The position numbers and the translations under genes are program-made. Shown piece after piece: positions 44,253 to 54,400 of a stretch of DNA of 64,000 nt (its first letter is position 1; every line of letters starts with the position of its first letter). The notes beneath the pieces were generated by a model. The model searched no databases. It saw nothing but the letters and a program-made list of their open reading frames with translations, and had not been told where the DNA came from. This DNA is from Pseudomonadota bacterium (GTDB lineage: Bacteria; Pseudomonadota; Gammaproteobacteria; Ga0077536): assembly GCA_018668255.1 (NCBI GenBank), contig JABISZ010000045.1:1-64000 (forward strand), read 5' to 3'.

Positions 44253-45248
44253 ATGAGTGATATGTTTAATGCAGTAGTAGCAGAAAAAGATGCAGAAGGA
44301 GTTTTTTCTGTGGGTATTAAAGCTTTGTCAACATCAGATTTGCCGGTAGACGGCGTACTAGTGGATATTGATTACTCTACTTTAAATTACAAAGACGGCC
44401 TTGCGATCACTAATGCCAGTCCTATTTGTCAGAAATTCCCTATGGTGTGCGGGATAGACCTCGCTGGAACTGTCATTGAATCCGATTCTGAGCAATGGGT
44501 GGCGGGCGACAAAGTATTAGTTAACGGTTACGGGCTTTCCGAGCGTCATTGGGGCGCTTACAGCCAAAAGCAGAGAGTAAATGCTAAATTCTTGGTGCGA
44601 ATTCCTTCTCAATTATCCACTGAGCAAGCTATGGCGATCGGGACAGCTGGTTATACTGCGATGCTGTGCGTGAATGCCGTGAGAGATCACGGAACTGCGC
44701 CTGAAGATGGTCCGGTGCTCGTGACGGGCAGTGCGGGTGGCGTGGGATCTATTGCGATCATGCTTTTGGCTAAATTAGGTTACTCGGTTACTGCATCTAC
44801 CGGTCGACCAGAGACTGCTTCATACCTTAAGACACTCGGTGCTTTAGATATCATTGCGAGAGATGAACTGGCTAGGAAAAGTAAACCATTGGAAAAGGAA
44901 ATCTGGGCTGCTGTTGTGGACAGTGTTGGTTCGACCACTCTGGGGACTGCGTTGGCACAAACAAAATACAATGGGGTAATAGCTGCGTGTGGCTTGGCAG
45001 CCGGGTTAGATATGCCAACGACGGTATTGCCTTTCATCCTTCGGAATGTCCGCTTACAAGGGTGCGATTCAGTGATGGCCCCCATGAACCTGCGAGAGCG
45101 GGCTTGGGATGATCTTGCTTCTTTACTAGACACTTCACTACTATCCGAGGTCTATCGTATTGAACCGATGTCAAATATAGAGAGCTTGGCCTCTGCCATT
45201 TTGCGCGGAGAGATTAAAGGTAGAGTAGTCATTGACGTAAATGCCTAG
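44253..45248 (+). CDS. AcuI/YhdH-family acrylyl-CoA reductase-like protein
   Basis: This 331-residue MDR enzyme matches the YhdH/AcuI family, which reduces acrylyl-CoA to propionyl-CoA with NADPH. Marks are DYSTLNYKDGLAIT, GIDLAGTV, the nucleotide site VTGSAGGVGSIAI, and the closing GRVVIDVNA. The ATG at 44253 has GGAGAAAAGG before it; an in-frame start at 44208 adds 15 unlikely residues. AcuI detoxifies acrylyl-CoA from DMSP breakdown in marine bacteria, but no DMSP lyase gene is in the window, so DMSP use is only a possibility. Confidence 0.88.
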   Translation: MSDMFNAVVAEKDAEGVFSVGIKALSTSDLPVDGVLVDIDYSTLNYKDGLAITNASPICQKFPMVCGIDLAGTVIESDSEQWVAGDKVLVNGYGLSERHWGAYSQKQRVNAKFLVRIPSQLSTEQAMAIGTAGYTAMLCVNAVRDHGTAPEDGPVLVTGSAGGVGSIAIMLLAKLGYSVTASTGRPETASYLKTLGALDIIARDELARKSKPLEKEIWAAVVDSVGSTTLGTALAQTKYNGVIAACGLAAGLDMPTTVLPFILRNVRLQGCDSVMAPMNLRERAWDDLASLLDTSLLSEVYRIEPMSNIESLASAILRGEIKGRVVIDVNA

Positions 45249-45357
45249 ACGATGCACCAAGATTGTATTTCTCAAAGAAATGCAAATAACTCAATTATGT
45301 TTATAATTACCACTTTATTTTAACGCAAGATTCAGGGCACTGAAAAGGAAAGAAGTT

Positions 45358-47442
45358 ATGGGAGAAGTAGTCAACTACAATCGAGAAAATGAGATCGCAT
45401 ATATCTCGGTGAACAGCCCGCCTGTTAACGCCCTTTCTTTGCCAGTCAGAACCGGCCTGCAAAAAGCTTTTCAAAAGTTCAGCGCTGACTCGGAAGCTAA
45501 AGCTGCAATTTTAATATGTGAAGGACGTACTTGGATTGCGGGTGCAGACATTACCGAGTTCGGTAAACCACCTGAGGATCCCTGGTTGCCGAAAATCGTC
45601 GAACAAATGGAAGATTGTGAGAAAATCATAGTGGCTGCTATTCATGGAACAGCATTGGGTGGAGGCTTTGAAACTGCCATGGGCTGTCATTATCGTTGTG
45701 CAGTAACAACAGCAATGGTGGGGCTGCCGGAAGTAACTTTAGGTTTGCTAGCAGGCGCAACTGGCACACAAAGATTGCCTCGATTAATAGGAGTGAAAGC
45801 AGCACTCGATGCTATGGTCAGCGGTGCTCCTATTCCAGCTAAGGTTGCCTATGAAGCCGGAGCAATTGATGAATTGATTGAAGGGGACCTTAGAGAAGGT
45901 GCTACTGAGTATGTTAAACGCCTCTTGTCTCAGGGTGCAAAACCAATCAAAGTTCGCGAAATTGAAATTGATACTTCTGATATTGGAGAACATTTTTTTG
46001 CTGAATACCGCAACGGGATGGCAAAACGTACACGTGGATATTTCGCACCAGAGCAAATTGTTAAATGTGTTGAGGCGGCAGTTTCATTGCCATATCAGGA
46101 GGCTGTAAAAAAAGAAGGTGAGTTATTCATGGAATGTATGATGTCCTCACATTCTGTAGCACAGAGACATTTATTTTTCGCTGATAGAGCTTGCGGTAAG
46201 GTTCTCGACGTTCCTAAAGAGACGCCTCTCAGACCAATTAAGAAAGTCGCAGTGATCGGTGGCGGCACTATGGGAGGCGGCATCGCGATGAATTTTGCAA
46301 ATGTGGGCATTCCAGTGGTGCTCAAAGAGATCAATGAAGCCGCTTTGGAAAAAGGCCTAGAGATTATCCGTTCTAATTACAACGCGACGGTTACCAAAGG
46401 TCGAATGAGCGCCGAACAGATGCAAGATAGATTGAACATCATATCGGGAACAATCGATTATAGTGGTGTAGGCGACTGCGACCTGATTGTAGAAGCTGTC
46501 TTCGAAAATATGGCGCTTAAAAAAGAAATATTTGGTGAGCTAGATAAGGTAGCTAAAGCTGGCGCTATCTTGGCAAGTAACACCTCGACGTTGGATATTG
46601 ATGAAATAGCGAAAGCTACTAATCGACCTGGAGATGTTATCGGTTGGCATTTCTTTGCCCCGGCAAATGTAATGACTCTTCTAGAGATTGTCCGCGGTGC
46701 GGGTACTTCAAAAGACGTGATCGCAACGTCCATGGCGATGGCCAAAAAAATCAAGAAAATTGCAGTCTTGGTCGGGGTATGCTTTGGATTTGTTGGGAAC
46801 AGAATGTTCTTCCCATATGTTCGAGAGGCGCAGCAGATGATTCTAGAAGGAGTATCTCCTGAGAGAATTGATCAAGTTGCTTTTGATTGGGGAATGGCTA
46901 TGGGGCCAAATGCGGTATCGGATCTGTCAGGCCTGGACGTGCTAGATAAAGTTAAAAGTGAGTGGGAGGATCGTCCGGAAGATCCCTCGTTATGGGCGGT
47001 TGGAAGTAAGCTTGTAGAAATAGGTAGATTAGGACAAAAAACAAAGGCTGGTATATTTACATATGCGGGGCGTACGGCAGTGCCTGATGAAGCTGTTGCT
47101 AAGGTTGCTAAGGAAGAGGCCGTGCGTTTAAATGTTAAACAATTAGAAAATGTGAGCGATGAGGAAATTATTGAGCGTTTGATGTACTCAATGATTAATG
47201 AAGGCGCACTAATATTAGAGGAAGAGATTGCCATGCGATCTAGCGATATTGACGTAGTCTTTGTCCATGGTTATGGGATGCCACGTTATAGAGGCGGCCC
47301 AATGCGTTATGGGGACACTGTAGGGTTGGCAAAGGTCGTTGAGGCTATGGAGAAATATCGCGCACGATACGGAGATATGTATTGGACGCCGGCGCCATTA
47401 CTTGCTAGATTAGCAGCATCTGGCGGTTCTTTTAGTGATTAA
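45358..47442 (+). CDS. Bifunctional enoyl-CoA hydratase/3-hydroxyacyl-CoA dehydrogenase
   Basis: This 694-residue FadB-like enzyme carries a crotonase domain (residues 1-190) with both glutamates (GGGFETAMGC and LPEVTLGLL), then a 3-hydroxyacyl-CoA dehydrogenase with NAD site VIGGGTMGGGIAMNF near residue 300, and two C-terminal dehydrogenase repeats. The dehydrogenase signature runs HFFAPANVMTLLEIVRG. It performs two consecutive beta-oxidation steps. A partner thiolase does not follow; the thiolase at 24524 could serve. Length fits the peroxisomal-like multifunctional type. It precedes the selenoprotein gene by 41 nt. Confidence 0.93.
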   Translation: MGEVVNYNRENEIAYISVNSPPVNALSLPVRTGLQKAFQKFSADSEAKAAILICEGRTWIAGADITEFGKPPEDPWLPKIVEQMEDCEKIIVAAIHGTALGGGFETAMGCHYRCAVTTAMVGLPEVTLGLLAGATGTQRLPRLIGVKAALDAMVSGAPIPAKVAYEAGAIDELIEGDLREGATEYVKRLLSQGAKPIKVREIEIDTSDIGEHFFAEYRNGMAKRTRGYFAPEQIVKCVEAAVSLPYQEAVKKEGELFMECMMSSHSVAQRHLFFADRACGKVLDVPKETPLRPIKKVAVIGGGTMGGGIAMNFANVGIPVVLKEINEAALEKGLEIIRSNYNATVTKGRMSAEQMQDRLNIISGTIDYSGVGDCDLIVEAVFENMALKKEIFGELDKVAKAGAILASNTSTLDIDEIAKATNRPGDVIGWHFFAPANVMTLLEIVRGAGTSKDVIATSMAMAKKIKKIAVLVGVCFGFVGNRMFFPYVREAQQMILEGVSPERIDQVAFDWGMAMGPNAVSDLSGLDVLDKVKSEWEDRPEDPSLWAVGSKLVEIGRLGQKTKAGIFTYAGRTAVPDEAVAKVAKEEAVRLNVKQLENVSDEEIIERLMYSMINEGALILEEEIAMRSSDIDVVFVHGYGMPRYRGGPMRYGDTVGLAKVVEAMEKYRARYGDMYWTPAPLLARLAASGGSFSD

Positions 47443-47483
47443 CACTAATCGATTTTTGAAAGGTTAATTAAACGGGAGGCTAA

Positions 47484-48047
47484 GTGTCTAGAATTAAACT
47501 AGTTGAGAAAGAAGGTTGTGACGAAGAAGCCGAGGCTTTATTTAATCGTATGGAGGCTATGGGATTTTCGCTACTGAATGTGTTTAAACTTTGGGCGAAC
47601 AACCTGAAAGGCGCTACAGGCTTTTTGCATATTGCTGAAGCCTTGTATCTGGATGCATCCCTATCAGCGCGTTACAGAGAGTTAGCATACTTAAGAGCTT
47701 CTCAAGTAAATAATTGTCATTACTGAATACCTACTCATCAGATGCTCAGTCGGAGCGTCGGTATAACGGAACAAGAACTTGCATCTATGGAGACTCCAGA
47801 CAGCTGTCCGTCCTTCAACGATGTCGATAAGCTGGTATTGATCTATTCGGAAAATCTTACAGCTACTAACGAAGTGGGGGACGAGGTTTATGCTCGCTTG
47901 CAGAAGGCTTTTAGCAACGAAGAGATTATGGAATTGGCGATGACAGTTGGCTTATCAGCTATGGTTAACCGAGTCCATGCAACCTTTGAAACAGATGTTG
48001 ACGACTCTACCCAAGATTTTGTCTCGACATTGAGTTGTCCTTTGTAA
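47484..48047 (+). CDS. Carboxymuconolactone decarboxylase/AhpD-like selenoprotein (in-frame UGA, CxxU)
   Basis: Read through one TGA at 47724-47726, this is a 187-residue AhpD/CMD-family protein with selenocysteine at position 81. The frame is continuous on both sides. The redox motif reads Cys78-His-Tyr-Sec81, then His85. Together with Glu66 in RELAYL, the spacing equals that of mycobacterial AhpD Glu118, Cys130, Cys133 and His137. A hairpin with SECIS features starts just after the UGA. The GTG start has a strong site (GGGAGG, 4 nt). The second half (FNDVDKLVLIYSENLT; SNEEIMELAM) is ordinary CMD sequence. AhpD-like CxxU selenoproteins are reported from marine metagenomes. Expected role: thiol peroxidase or thiol-disulfide redox partner. 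A nonsense mutation is the alternative. Confidence 0.85.
47727..47764 (+). promoter_or_regulatory. Candidate bacterial SECIS element
   Basis: Directly after the UGA, GATGCTC (47741-47747) pairs with GAGCGTC (47753-47759) in a 7-bp stem with one G-U pair. The apical loop AGTCG has G in the second place, as the bacterial SECIS model requires. A lower stem ATACC/GGTAT (47727-47731 and 47760-47764) closes the structure, with 9 unpaired bases on the 5' side. The loop G is 23 nt past the UGA, within the usual range for SelB recognition. Confidence 0.78.
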
Positions 48048-48066
48048 AACTATTTGCATCAACTGC

Positions 48067-49761
48067 TTAGGCAGTCTCAGCTTCTAGAAGATTGTACTTT
48101 TCAGACATTCGGTCTCGCATTACAAATTTTTGAATCTTCCCTGTGACCGTCATCGGGAACTCAGTCACAATCTCAATATAGGCAGGCACCTTGTAATGGG
48201 CTATCTGGCCAGCGCAAAACTCTATTATTTCGTTAGTCTCACAAGACTCTCCAGGTTTTAGTTGGATCCAAGTAGCTACCGTCTCCCCAAACCGTTCATC
48301 TGGAACCCCAAAGACTGCTACATCTTGTATTTTTGGATGCCGATACAAGTATTCTTCAATTTCACGAGGATAAATATTCTCGCCGCCACGGATTATCATA
48401 TCCTTGACCCGTCCTGTGATATTACAATAGCCTTCTTGATCGATCACGGCTAGGTCGCCCGTATGCATCCAACTATTATCGTCGATTGCACCATCTGTTT
48501 TCTCCTTATCACCCCAATAACCTTGCATGACGCTATATCCTCGGGTGCAAAGTTCTCCTTGTTGCCCAATGGGTTGAGTTCGACCTTCCTCGTCGATTAT
48601 TTTCACCTGTACGTGCGGCATTACCCTCCCAACGGTTGAGACTCTCTTCTCGACAGGATCATCAGTGCTGGATTGAAAGCTAACAGGACTAGTCTCTGTC
48701 ATACCGTAAGCAATTGTGACTTCTTTCATGCCCATCGTCGTCTGGACTTGTTTCATAACCTCTATAGGGCAAGGTGCCCCCGCCATTACACCAGTTCTCA
48801 AGGATTTGAAATCCGTATCATTGAATGTGGGGTGAGCGAGTTCAGCCGTGAACATGGTAGGGACCCCATGGAGGGCGGTACATTGCTCAGACGCGAGAGC
48901 TTGAAGTACTTCTCCGGCATCAAATCCTTCCCCAGGAAAGATCATTGTTGCTCCATGGGTTAGACAACATAAGACTCCCATAACCATCCCAAAGCAATGG
49001 TAAAGAGGGACTGGTATGCATAATCTATCTGCCTCAGTGAAGCGCATCGCATGGCCTACAAAGTAGGCATTATTAATAATGTTGAAATGAGATAAAGTTG
49101 CACCTTTAGGAAGACCAGTAGTTCCGCTAGTGAACTGAATGTTAATCGGTTGGTCAGGATCTAACGTGTTTTCTATCTCTGCTAGCGTGCGCAAAATTTC
49201 GTTATCGGTCTGTACTGATATGTCTTGATATCGAGAGGTCCCCGGAACTAATTGATCGGACATAACGATGACGTGTTTAAGTGAAGGCAGGCGACGGCTT
49301 TTTAAATCACCAGGTGATGAGTCTTTTAACTCTGGCGCCAGTGATTGAATCATTTCTAGGTAGTTACTACTCTTGAATGTCTCAGCAGACACTAACGCCT
49401 TGCATTGCACTTGGTTAAGCGCGTGTTCCAGCTCAGAAATACGATATGCAGGGTTAATATTAACAAGTATGACACCAATTTTTGCTGTCGCGAACTGCGT
49501 AATCACCCATTCAGGCCTGTTGGGAGACCAAATACCCAGGCGATCTCCCGGTTTAAGTCCAATTTTTAACAAGCCAGCTGCAAAGTCATTAGCTGCGTTG
49601 TTCAGTTGTTGGTAAGTCATTCTCAGATTACTAGGACAAAAGACGAGGGCTTCATTCTCTGCAAAGACATTAGCAGAATTCTCTAAAGCCTTTCCTATCG
49701 TTTGAAATATCAGCGGTTTATCGCTAGTACCGCTAACGTAGCTTAATTGTGATTCCGACAT
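48067..49761 (-). CDS. Acyl-CoA synthetase (AMP-forming, FadD-like)
   Basis: This 564-residue adenylate-forming ligase activates a fatty or short/medium-chain acid to its CoA ester. Motifs are [44 protein letters not shown] and the catalytic-lysine region [29 protein letters not shown] near the N-terminus is common in the FadD/acetoacetyl-type branch. It is convergent with the selenoprotein gene (19 bp apart) and is probably transcribed alone or after the MTH1187-like gene (24 bp upstream). Chain-length preference is unknown. Confidence 0.92.
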   Translation of the reverse strand: MSESQLSYVSGTSDKPLIFQTIGKALENSANVFAENEALVFCPSNLRMTYQQLNNAANDFAAGLLKIGLKPGDRLGIWSPNRPEWVITQFATAKIGVILVNINPAYRISELEHALNQVQCKALVSAETFKSSNYLEMIQSLAPELKDSSPGDLKSRRLPSLKHVIVMSDQLVPGTSRYQDISVQTDNEILRTLAEIENTLDPDQPINIQFTSGTTGLPKGATLSHFNIINNAYFVGHAMRFTEADRLCIPVPLYHCFGMVMGVLCCLTHGATMIFPGEGFDAGEVLQALASEQCTALHGVPTMFTAELAHPTFNDTDFKSLRTGVMAGAPCPIEVMKQVQTTMGMKEVTIAYGMTETSPVSFQSSTDDPVEKRVSTVGRVMPHVQVKIIDEEGRTQPIGQQGELCTRGYSVMQGYWGDKEKTDGAIDDNSWMHTGDLAVIDQEGYCNITGRVKDMIIRGGENIYPREIEEYLYRHPKIQDVAVFGVPDERFGETVATWIQLKPGESCETNEIIEFCAGQIAHYKVPAYIEIVTEFPMTVTGKIQKFVMRDRMSEKYNLLEAETA

Positions 49762-49785
49762 GTCAAATCCCCTGAATGAAAAATA

Positions 49786-50082
49786 CTAAAGCTTACTGGT
49801 AACACTATCAATTTTGTCTTGCATAGATTGTTCTCGATCAGTTCTCGTCCCTACTTTTAGAGAAGTGAATACTCTAGGGGCTCCCATCTCATGGACTCGT
49901 TCATGACATTGTTTAACAACTGAAAAAACTAAGTCCCACTCTCCTTCGATCACTGTACCATAGGGATGCAGTTGTGATTTTAAGTCATTTTTTAAAATTA
50001 TCCTTTCACATTCAGCAATATATTCAGACACAGATACTCCAACTCCGATAGGTACTACACAGAGATCTACCATAACTTTCAT
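49786..50082 (-). CDS. MTH1187-family thiamine-binding protein (DUF77)
   Basis: This 98-residue protein has the MTH1187/YkoF-like ferredoxin fold. It begins MKVMVDLCVVPIGVGVSVSEY and contains LHPYGTVIEGEWD and VFTSLKVGTRTDR, all typical of the family, some of whose members bind thiamine. It follows asnS with one base between stop and start and precedes the acyl-CoA synthetase gene. Its biological role is not established. Confidence 0.88.
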   Translation of the reverse strand: MKVMVDLCVVPIGVGVSVSEYIAECERIILKNDLKSQLHPYGTVIEGEWDLVFSVVKQCHERVHEMGAPRVFTSLKVGTRTDREQSMQDKIDSVTSKL

Positions 50083-50083
50083 A

Positions 50084-51463
50084 TCAGAACTCCAGACTTT
50101 TAGGGGTGCGAGGAAACGCTATAACATCTCGTATGTTTGACACACCGGTGACCAACATTATTAATCTCTCGAACCCTAACCCAAAACCAGCATGAGGTGC
50201 CGACCCATTCTTTCGAGTGTCCAGGTACCACCAATAGTCTTCTTCACTAAAGCCCTTATCAGTCATAGCTGCAAGCAACACATCAAGTCGCTCTTCTCTC
50301 GCACTTCCGCCTACTAATTCACCAACTCCCGGCACGAGCAGATCCATTGCAGCAACAGTCTTCATATCGTCATTCCTACGCATGTAAAAAGCTTTAATAG
50401 CTATAGGCCAATCGTAAACGAAAACGGGTTTTTTAAAATACGATTCGGTCAAATAGCGTTCATGCTCAGATTGTAGATCCTTTCCCCAAGCTGGCTTAAA
50501 CGTAAATTCTTGATTGCTTTCAATCAGGATTTCAATTGCTTCAGTATAGGTGATCCTCATGAAGTCGCTGTCAATTATATTGTCTAATCTTTCCAACAAG
50601 CCTTGGTCTACGTGCTGAACAAACAAATTCAAATCGGCCGCACTTTGAGTTTTTATCGTAGATAAGATTGATTTGATAAATTTTTCCGCAACATTCATGT
50701 CGTCAAAAATATTGGCGAAGGCCATTTCTGGTTCGACCATCCAAAATTCGGCCATATGTCGTGCGGTATTGGAGTTTTCCGACCGAAAAGTCGGTCCGAA
50801 GGTGTATACCTTATTGAGAGCCATACAATAGGTCTCCAGCGCAAGTTGTCCCGATACTGTTAAGTGGGCTTTTTTACCAAAAAAATCTGATGAATAGTCA
50901 TTATCAGTGTTTTTGGGATCTAGCGCAGTTACTTGGAACATTTCTCCGGCGCCCTCACAGTCAGAACCGGTAATAATAGGCGTGTTTATTAGATGAAAAC
51001 CTTCTGCTTGGAAAAAAGTGTGGATAGCAAAGCTTAACCTTGAACGAATACGCGCGATAGCTGAGTATTTGTTTGTTCTAGGTCGGAGATGTGCAATTTC
51101 CCGTAAAAATTCATCGCTATGTCGCTTTTTTTGCAGTGGGTAGCTCTCTTCACAGCCACCTAGCAAGTAAACTTTGGTGGCATGAATTTCCCACATTTGT
51201 CCTTTACCAAGCGACTTGACTAAATTGCCAATGACATGAATTGCCGCTCCCGTCTGAATCTCATTTAATATTTCTGCACCTGCTGTTTTTTCTTCCACGA
51301 TTATTTGGATGTTAGCTAGACAGCTACCGTCGTTTAACTCTATAAACGAGAATGATTTGGCAGCTCTTTTTGTTCGAACCCATCCCGCAACTATAACTTG
51401 CTCCCGAGGCTCTGTTTCATTAATTAGACTGATAACGTCATTTTTTTCTTCGAATAAAGACAT
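50084..51463 (-). CDS. asnS: Asparagine-tRNA ligase
   Basis: This 459-residue class IIb synthetase charges tRNA-Asn. It has the N-terminal OB anticodon-binding fold (VIVAGWVRTKRAAKSFSFIE), motif 2 as FRSENSNTARHMAEFWMVEPE, spread over the ATP site, and motif 3 as GLGFERLIMLVTG followed by NIRDVIAFPRTP. The length matches bacterial AsnRS, and the motif 2 details favour AsnRS over AspRS, which carries an extra domain. It lies 8 nt after metH on the same strand. Confidence 0.95.
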   Translation of the reverse strand: MSLFEEKNDVISLINETEPREQVIVAGWVRTKRAAKSFSFIELNDGSCLANIQIIVEEKTAGAEILNEIQTGAAIHVIGNLVKSLGKGQMWEIHATKVYLLGGCEESYPLQKKRHSDEFLREIAHLRPRTNKYSAIARIRSRLSFAIHTFFQAEGFHLINTPIITGSDCEGAGEMFQVTALDPKNTDNDYSSDFFGKKAHLTVSGQLALETYCMALNKVYTFGPTFRSENSNTARHMAEFWMVEPEMAFANIFDDMNVAEKFIKSILSTIKTQSAADLNLFVQHVDQGLLERLDNIIDSDFMRITYTEAIEILIESNQEFTFKPAWGKDLQSEHERYLTESYFKKPVFVYDWPIAIKAFYMRRNDDMKTVAAMDLLVPGVGELVGGSAREERLDVLLAAMTDKGFSEEDYWWYLDTRKNGSAPHAGFGLGFERLIMLVTGVSNIRDVIAFPRTPKSLEF

Positions 51464-51471
51464 GGCAGCAT

Positions 51472-54400
51472 TTATTCCTCCGGCTCATAGCTAAGACTGC
51501 TAGATAACCATCTTTCGGCTTCCTTTGAAGTGAAGCCTTTCCTAGATGCATAGTCATCTAGTTGATCTCTATTGATTTTGCCCACCCCAAAATATCTTGC
51601 ATTAGCGTGACTAAAGTACCAACCAGATACTGATGCTGCCGGATTCATGGCAAAATTCTCCGTTAATGTCATCCCAATATTTTTTTCAACATTAAGAATT
51701 TCCCATAATGTCTTTTTTTCAGTGTGGTCGGGGCATGCGGGGTATCCAGGTGCAGGTCGAATCCCCTGATAACTTTCAGAGATAAGGTCCTCTCCAGACA
51801 AGCTTTCATCGGCGGCATAACCCCAGTAGTCTTTACGAACAATTTCATGGAGCTTTTCAGCAAAAGCTTCAGCTAATCTATCTGCCAAAGCTTTGACCAT
51901 AATAGAGCTGTAATCATCATGGTCAGCCTCGTACTTCTTAACCAGTTCGTCTACCCCTAGGCCTGCCGTTAGAGCAAAAGCTCCGAGATAGTCTTCTTTG
52001 GCAGCTGTTTTAGGAGCGACAAAATCAGCTAACGCATAGTTAGGTTGGCCAGGTGGTTTGAGTTGTTGCTGGCGCAAGGTGTGAATGCGTGCGCTTATTA
52101 CAGATCTACTATTATCTTCATAGAACTCAACATCTTCTGCACTGCTGCTGTTGACAGGAAATACTTTGAATACTGCTTTTGCTTTTATTTTTTTGTGAAG
52201 GACTATATCTGATAACATTATTTTTGCGTCATGCAGTAGTGCTGTGGCTTGCGCTCCAACTATTTCGTCCTTCATTATTCTTGGGTACTTACCTGCCAAC
52301 TCCCAAGCCATAAAAAATGGAGTCCAGTCTATATAATCGATTAGTTCTTCTAGGGGATAATCATTTAATACGATTATTTCTTTAGCTTTCGGCGGTATTG
52401 GAACGTAGGTTCGCCATTCTATTGCAAGCCGGTTTGATCGGGCTTTGCTCATACTGATCAAATTGGAGTCTTTTTTCCTATCAGTGTATCTTTTGCGAAG
52501 CGTTGCGTATTCATCTTGTATGGAAGAGACAAAACTAGGCTTTAACTCTTTGCTGACTAATTTGGTCATAACTCCTACTGCTCTAGAAGCATCTTTCACA
52601 TGAACTGTAGGCCCCGAATAGGCGGGATCCACTTTGACAGCGGTGTGCGCCCGTGACGTCGTCGCTCCACCTATAAGTAAAGGTATATTGAGTTTTCTTT
52701 TCTCCATTTCCTTAGCGACGTAAACCATTTCATCTAAAGACGGCGTAATTAAACCACTTAGACCTATGATGTCAGCTTTTTCTCTTTCCGCGGCATCCAC
52801 AATGTTTGTAAGCGATACCATCACACCTAGATCTATCACTTTGAAATTATTGCATTGTAAGACTACACCCACGATATTTTTCCCAATGTCATGAACGTCA
52901 CCTTTGACGGTGGCCATGATTATGGAGGGTTGCGCCGAATCATCTCCCGAGCTTGTTTTCTCCTCTTCGATGAAGGGAATCAAGTGTGCAACAGATTTTT
53001 TCATGACTCTGGCGCTTTTGACTACTTGAGGCAGGAACATTTTCCCGCTGCCAAATAAATCCCCAACTATCCCCATGCCATCCATCAAGGGACCTTCTAT
53101 CACTTCAATTGGCTTACTATATGTTCTTCTAGCCTCTTCGGTATCATCAATGATGAAATCAGTTATCCCCTGAACCAGCGCATAGCTAAGCCTTTTCTCG
53201 ACACTTTTAGTTCTCCATTCTGCAAGTTCTTCTTCTGCTTTTTCTGCCTCGACGACGCCACTGGCTAACTCTATAAGATTATCAGTGCCGTCCTCGGTCC
53301 GATTAAAAACGACGTCTTCAATAGCAGTCAACAAATCAGGCTCGATTTTTTCGTACATTCCTAATTGACCAGCATTAACAATTGCCATGTCTAGTCCGGA
53401 TTTTATCCCATGGTAAAGAAAAACGGAGTGCATTGCTTCACGCACAGGATTATTGCCTCTGAATGAGAAAGAAACGTTACTCAGCCCTCCACTCACAAGG
53501 GCATGTGGCAGTTGGTGTTTAATTAACCGAGTGGCTTCGAAAAAATCTTTGGCGTAATTATTATGCTCTGCTATACCTGTGGCGATGGTTAGGACGTTGG
53601 GATCGAAAATGATATCCTCCGGTGGAAAATCTATTTTTTCTGTAAGTAATTCGTACGAGCGTTTGCAAATTTTAAATTTGCGCTCTGTACTATCAGCCTG
53701 ACCTTCTTCATCAAAGGCCATCACTACTGCAGCGGCACCGTAACGTTTAATTAGTCGCGCCTGCATTAGGAAGTTTTCTTCGCCTTCTTTCAGACTGATG
53801 GAGTTAACGATCCCTTTACCTTGCAGACATCGTAACCCGGCTTCAAGGACTTCCCATTTTGATGAGTCAATCATTATTGGGACTCGACTTATATCAGGGT
53901 CAGAACTTATTAGATTAATGTACTTGGTCATAAGTGCTACCGAGTCGAGCATTCCTTCGTCCATATTCACATCTATGATTTGCGCACCATTACTCACTTG
54001 TTGGCTAGCAATTTTAGCTGCACTTTCAAAGTCATTATCTTTGATTAGTCTTGAGAATTTGGGCGAGCCGGTAACGTTTGTCCTCTCGCCTATATTAACG
54101 AAACCTTTATCTGGAGATAAGTTAAAAGGTTCTAGCCCACTGAGTCGGCAATGCCGGACTATTTGAGGAACGGTTCTGGGTGGATATTTTGATGCCAAGT
54201 CAGATAATGTTTTTATGTGTTCAGGCGTTGTACCGCAGCAACCTCCAATAATGTTTACGTGTCCGGCTTTTAGCAGGGGCTCTATCACACCTCCCATGTA
54301 AGACGGCGTCTCATCGTATTCTCCAAAAGCGTTGGGTAGTCCAGCATTAGGGTGTGCACTTACCAAACAGTCAGAAATTCGCGACAATTCTTCAATATAA

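Noticed and set aside
45267-45281. Small ATTTCT/AGAAAT hairpin after the AcuI-like gene as terminator
   Set aside because: Six weak base pairs, a 3-nt loop and no T-run; likely chance in AT-rich sequence.
47484-48047. Two separate short genes (47484-47726 and from 47742), or a pseudogene
   Set aside because: Both halves are in one frame, together make one complete CMD domain, the UGA replaces a redox cysteine and a SECIS-like hairpin follows. A random nonsense change would not be expected to meet all these points.
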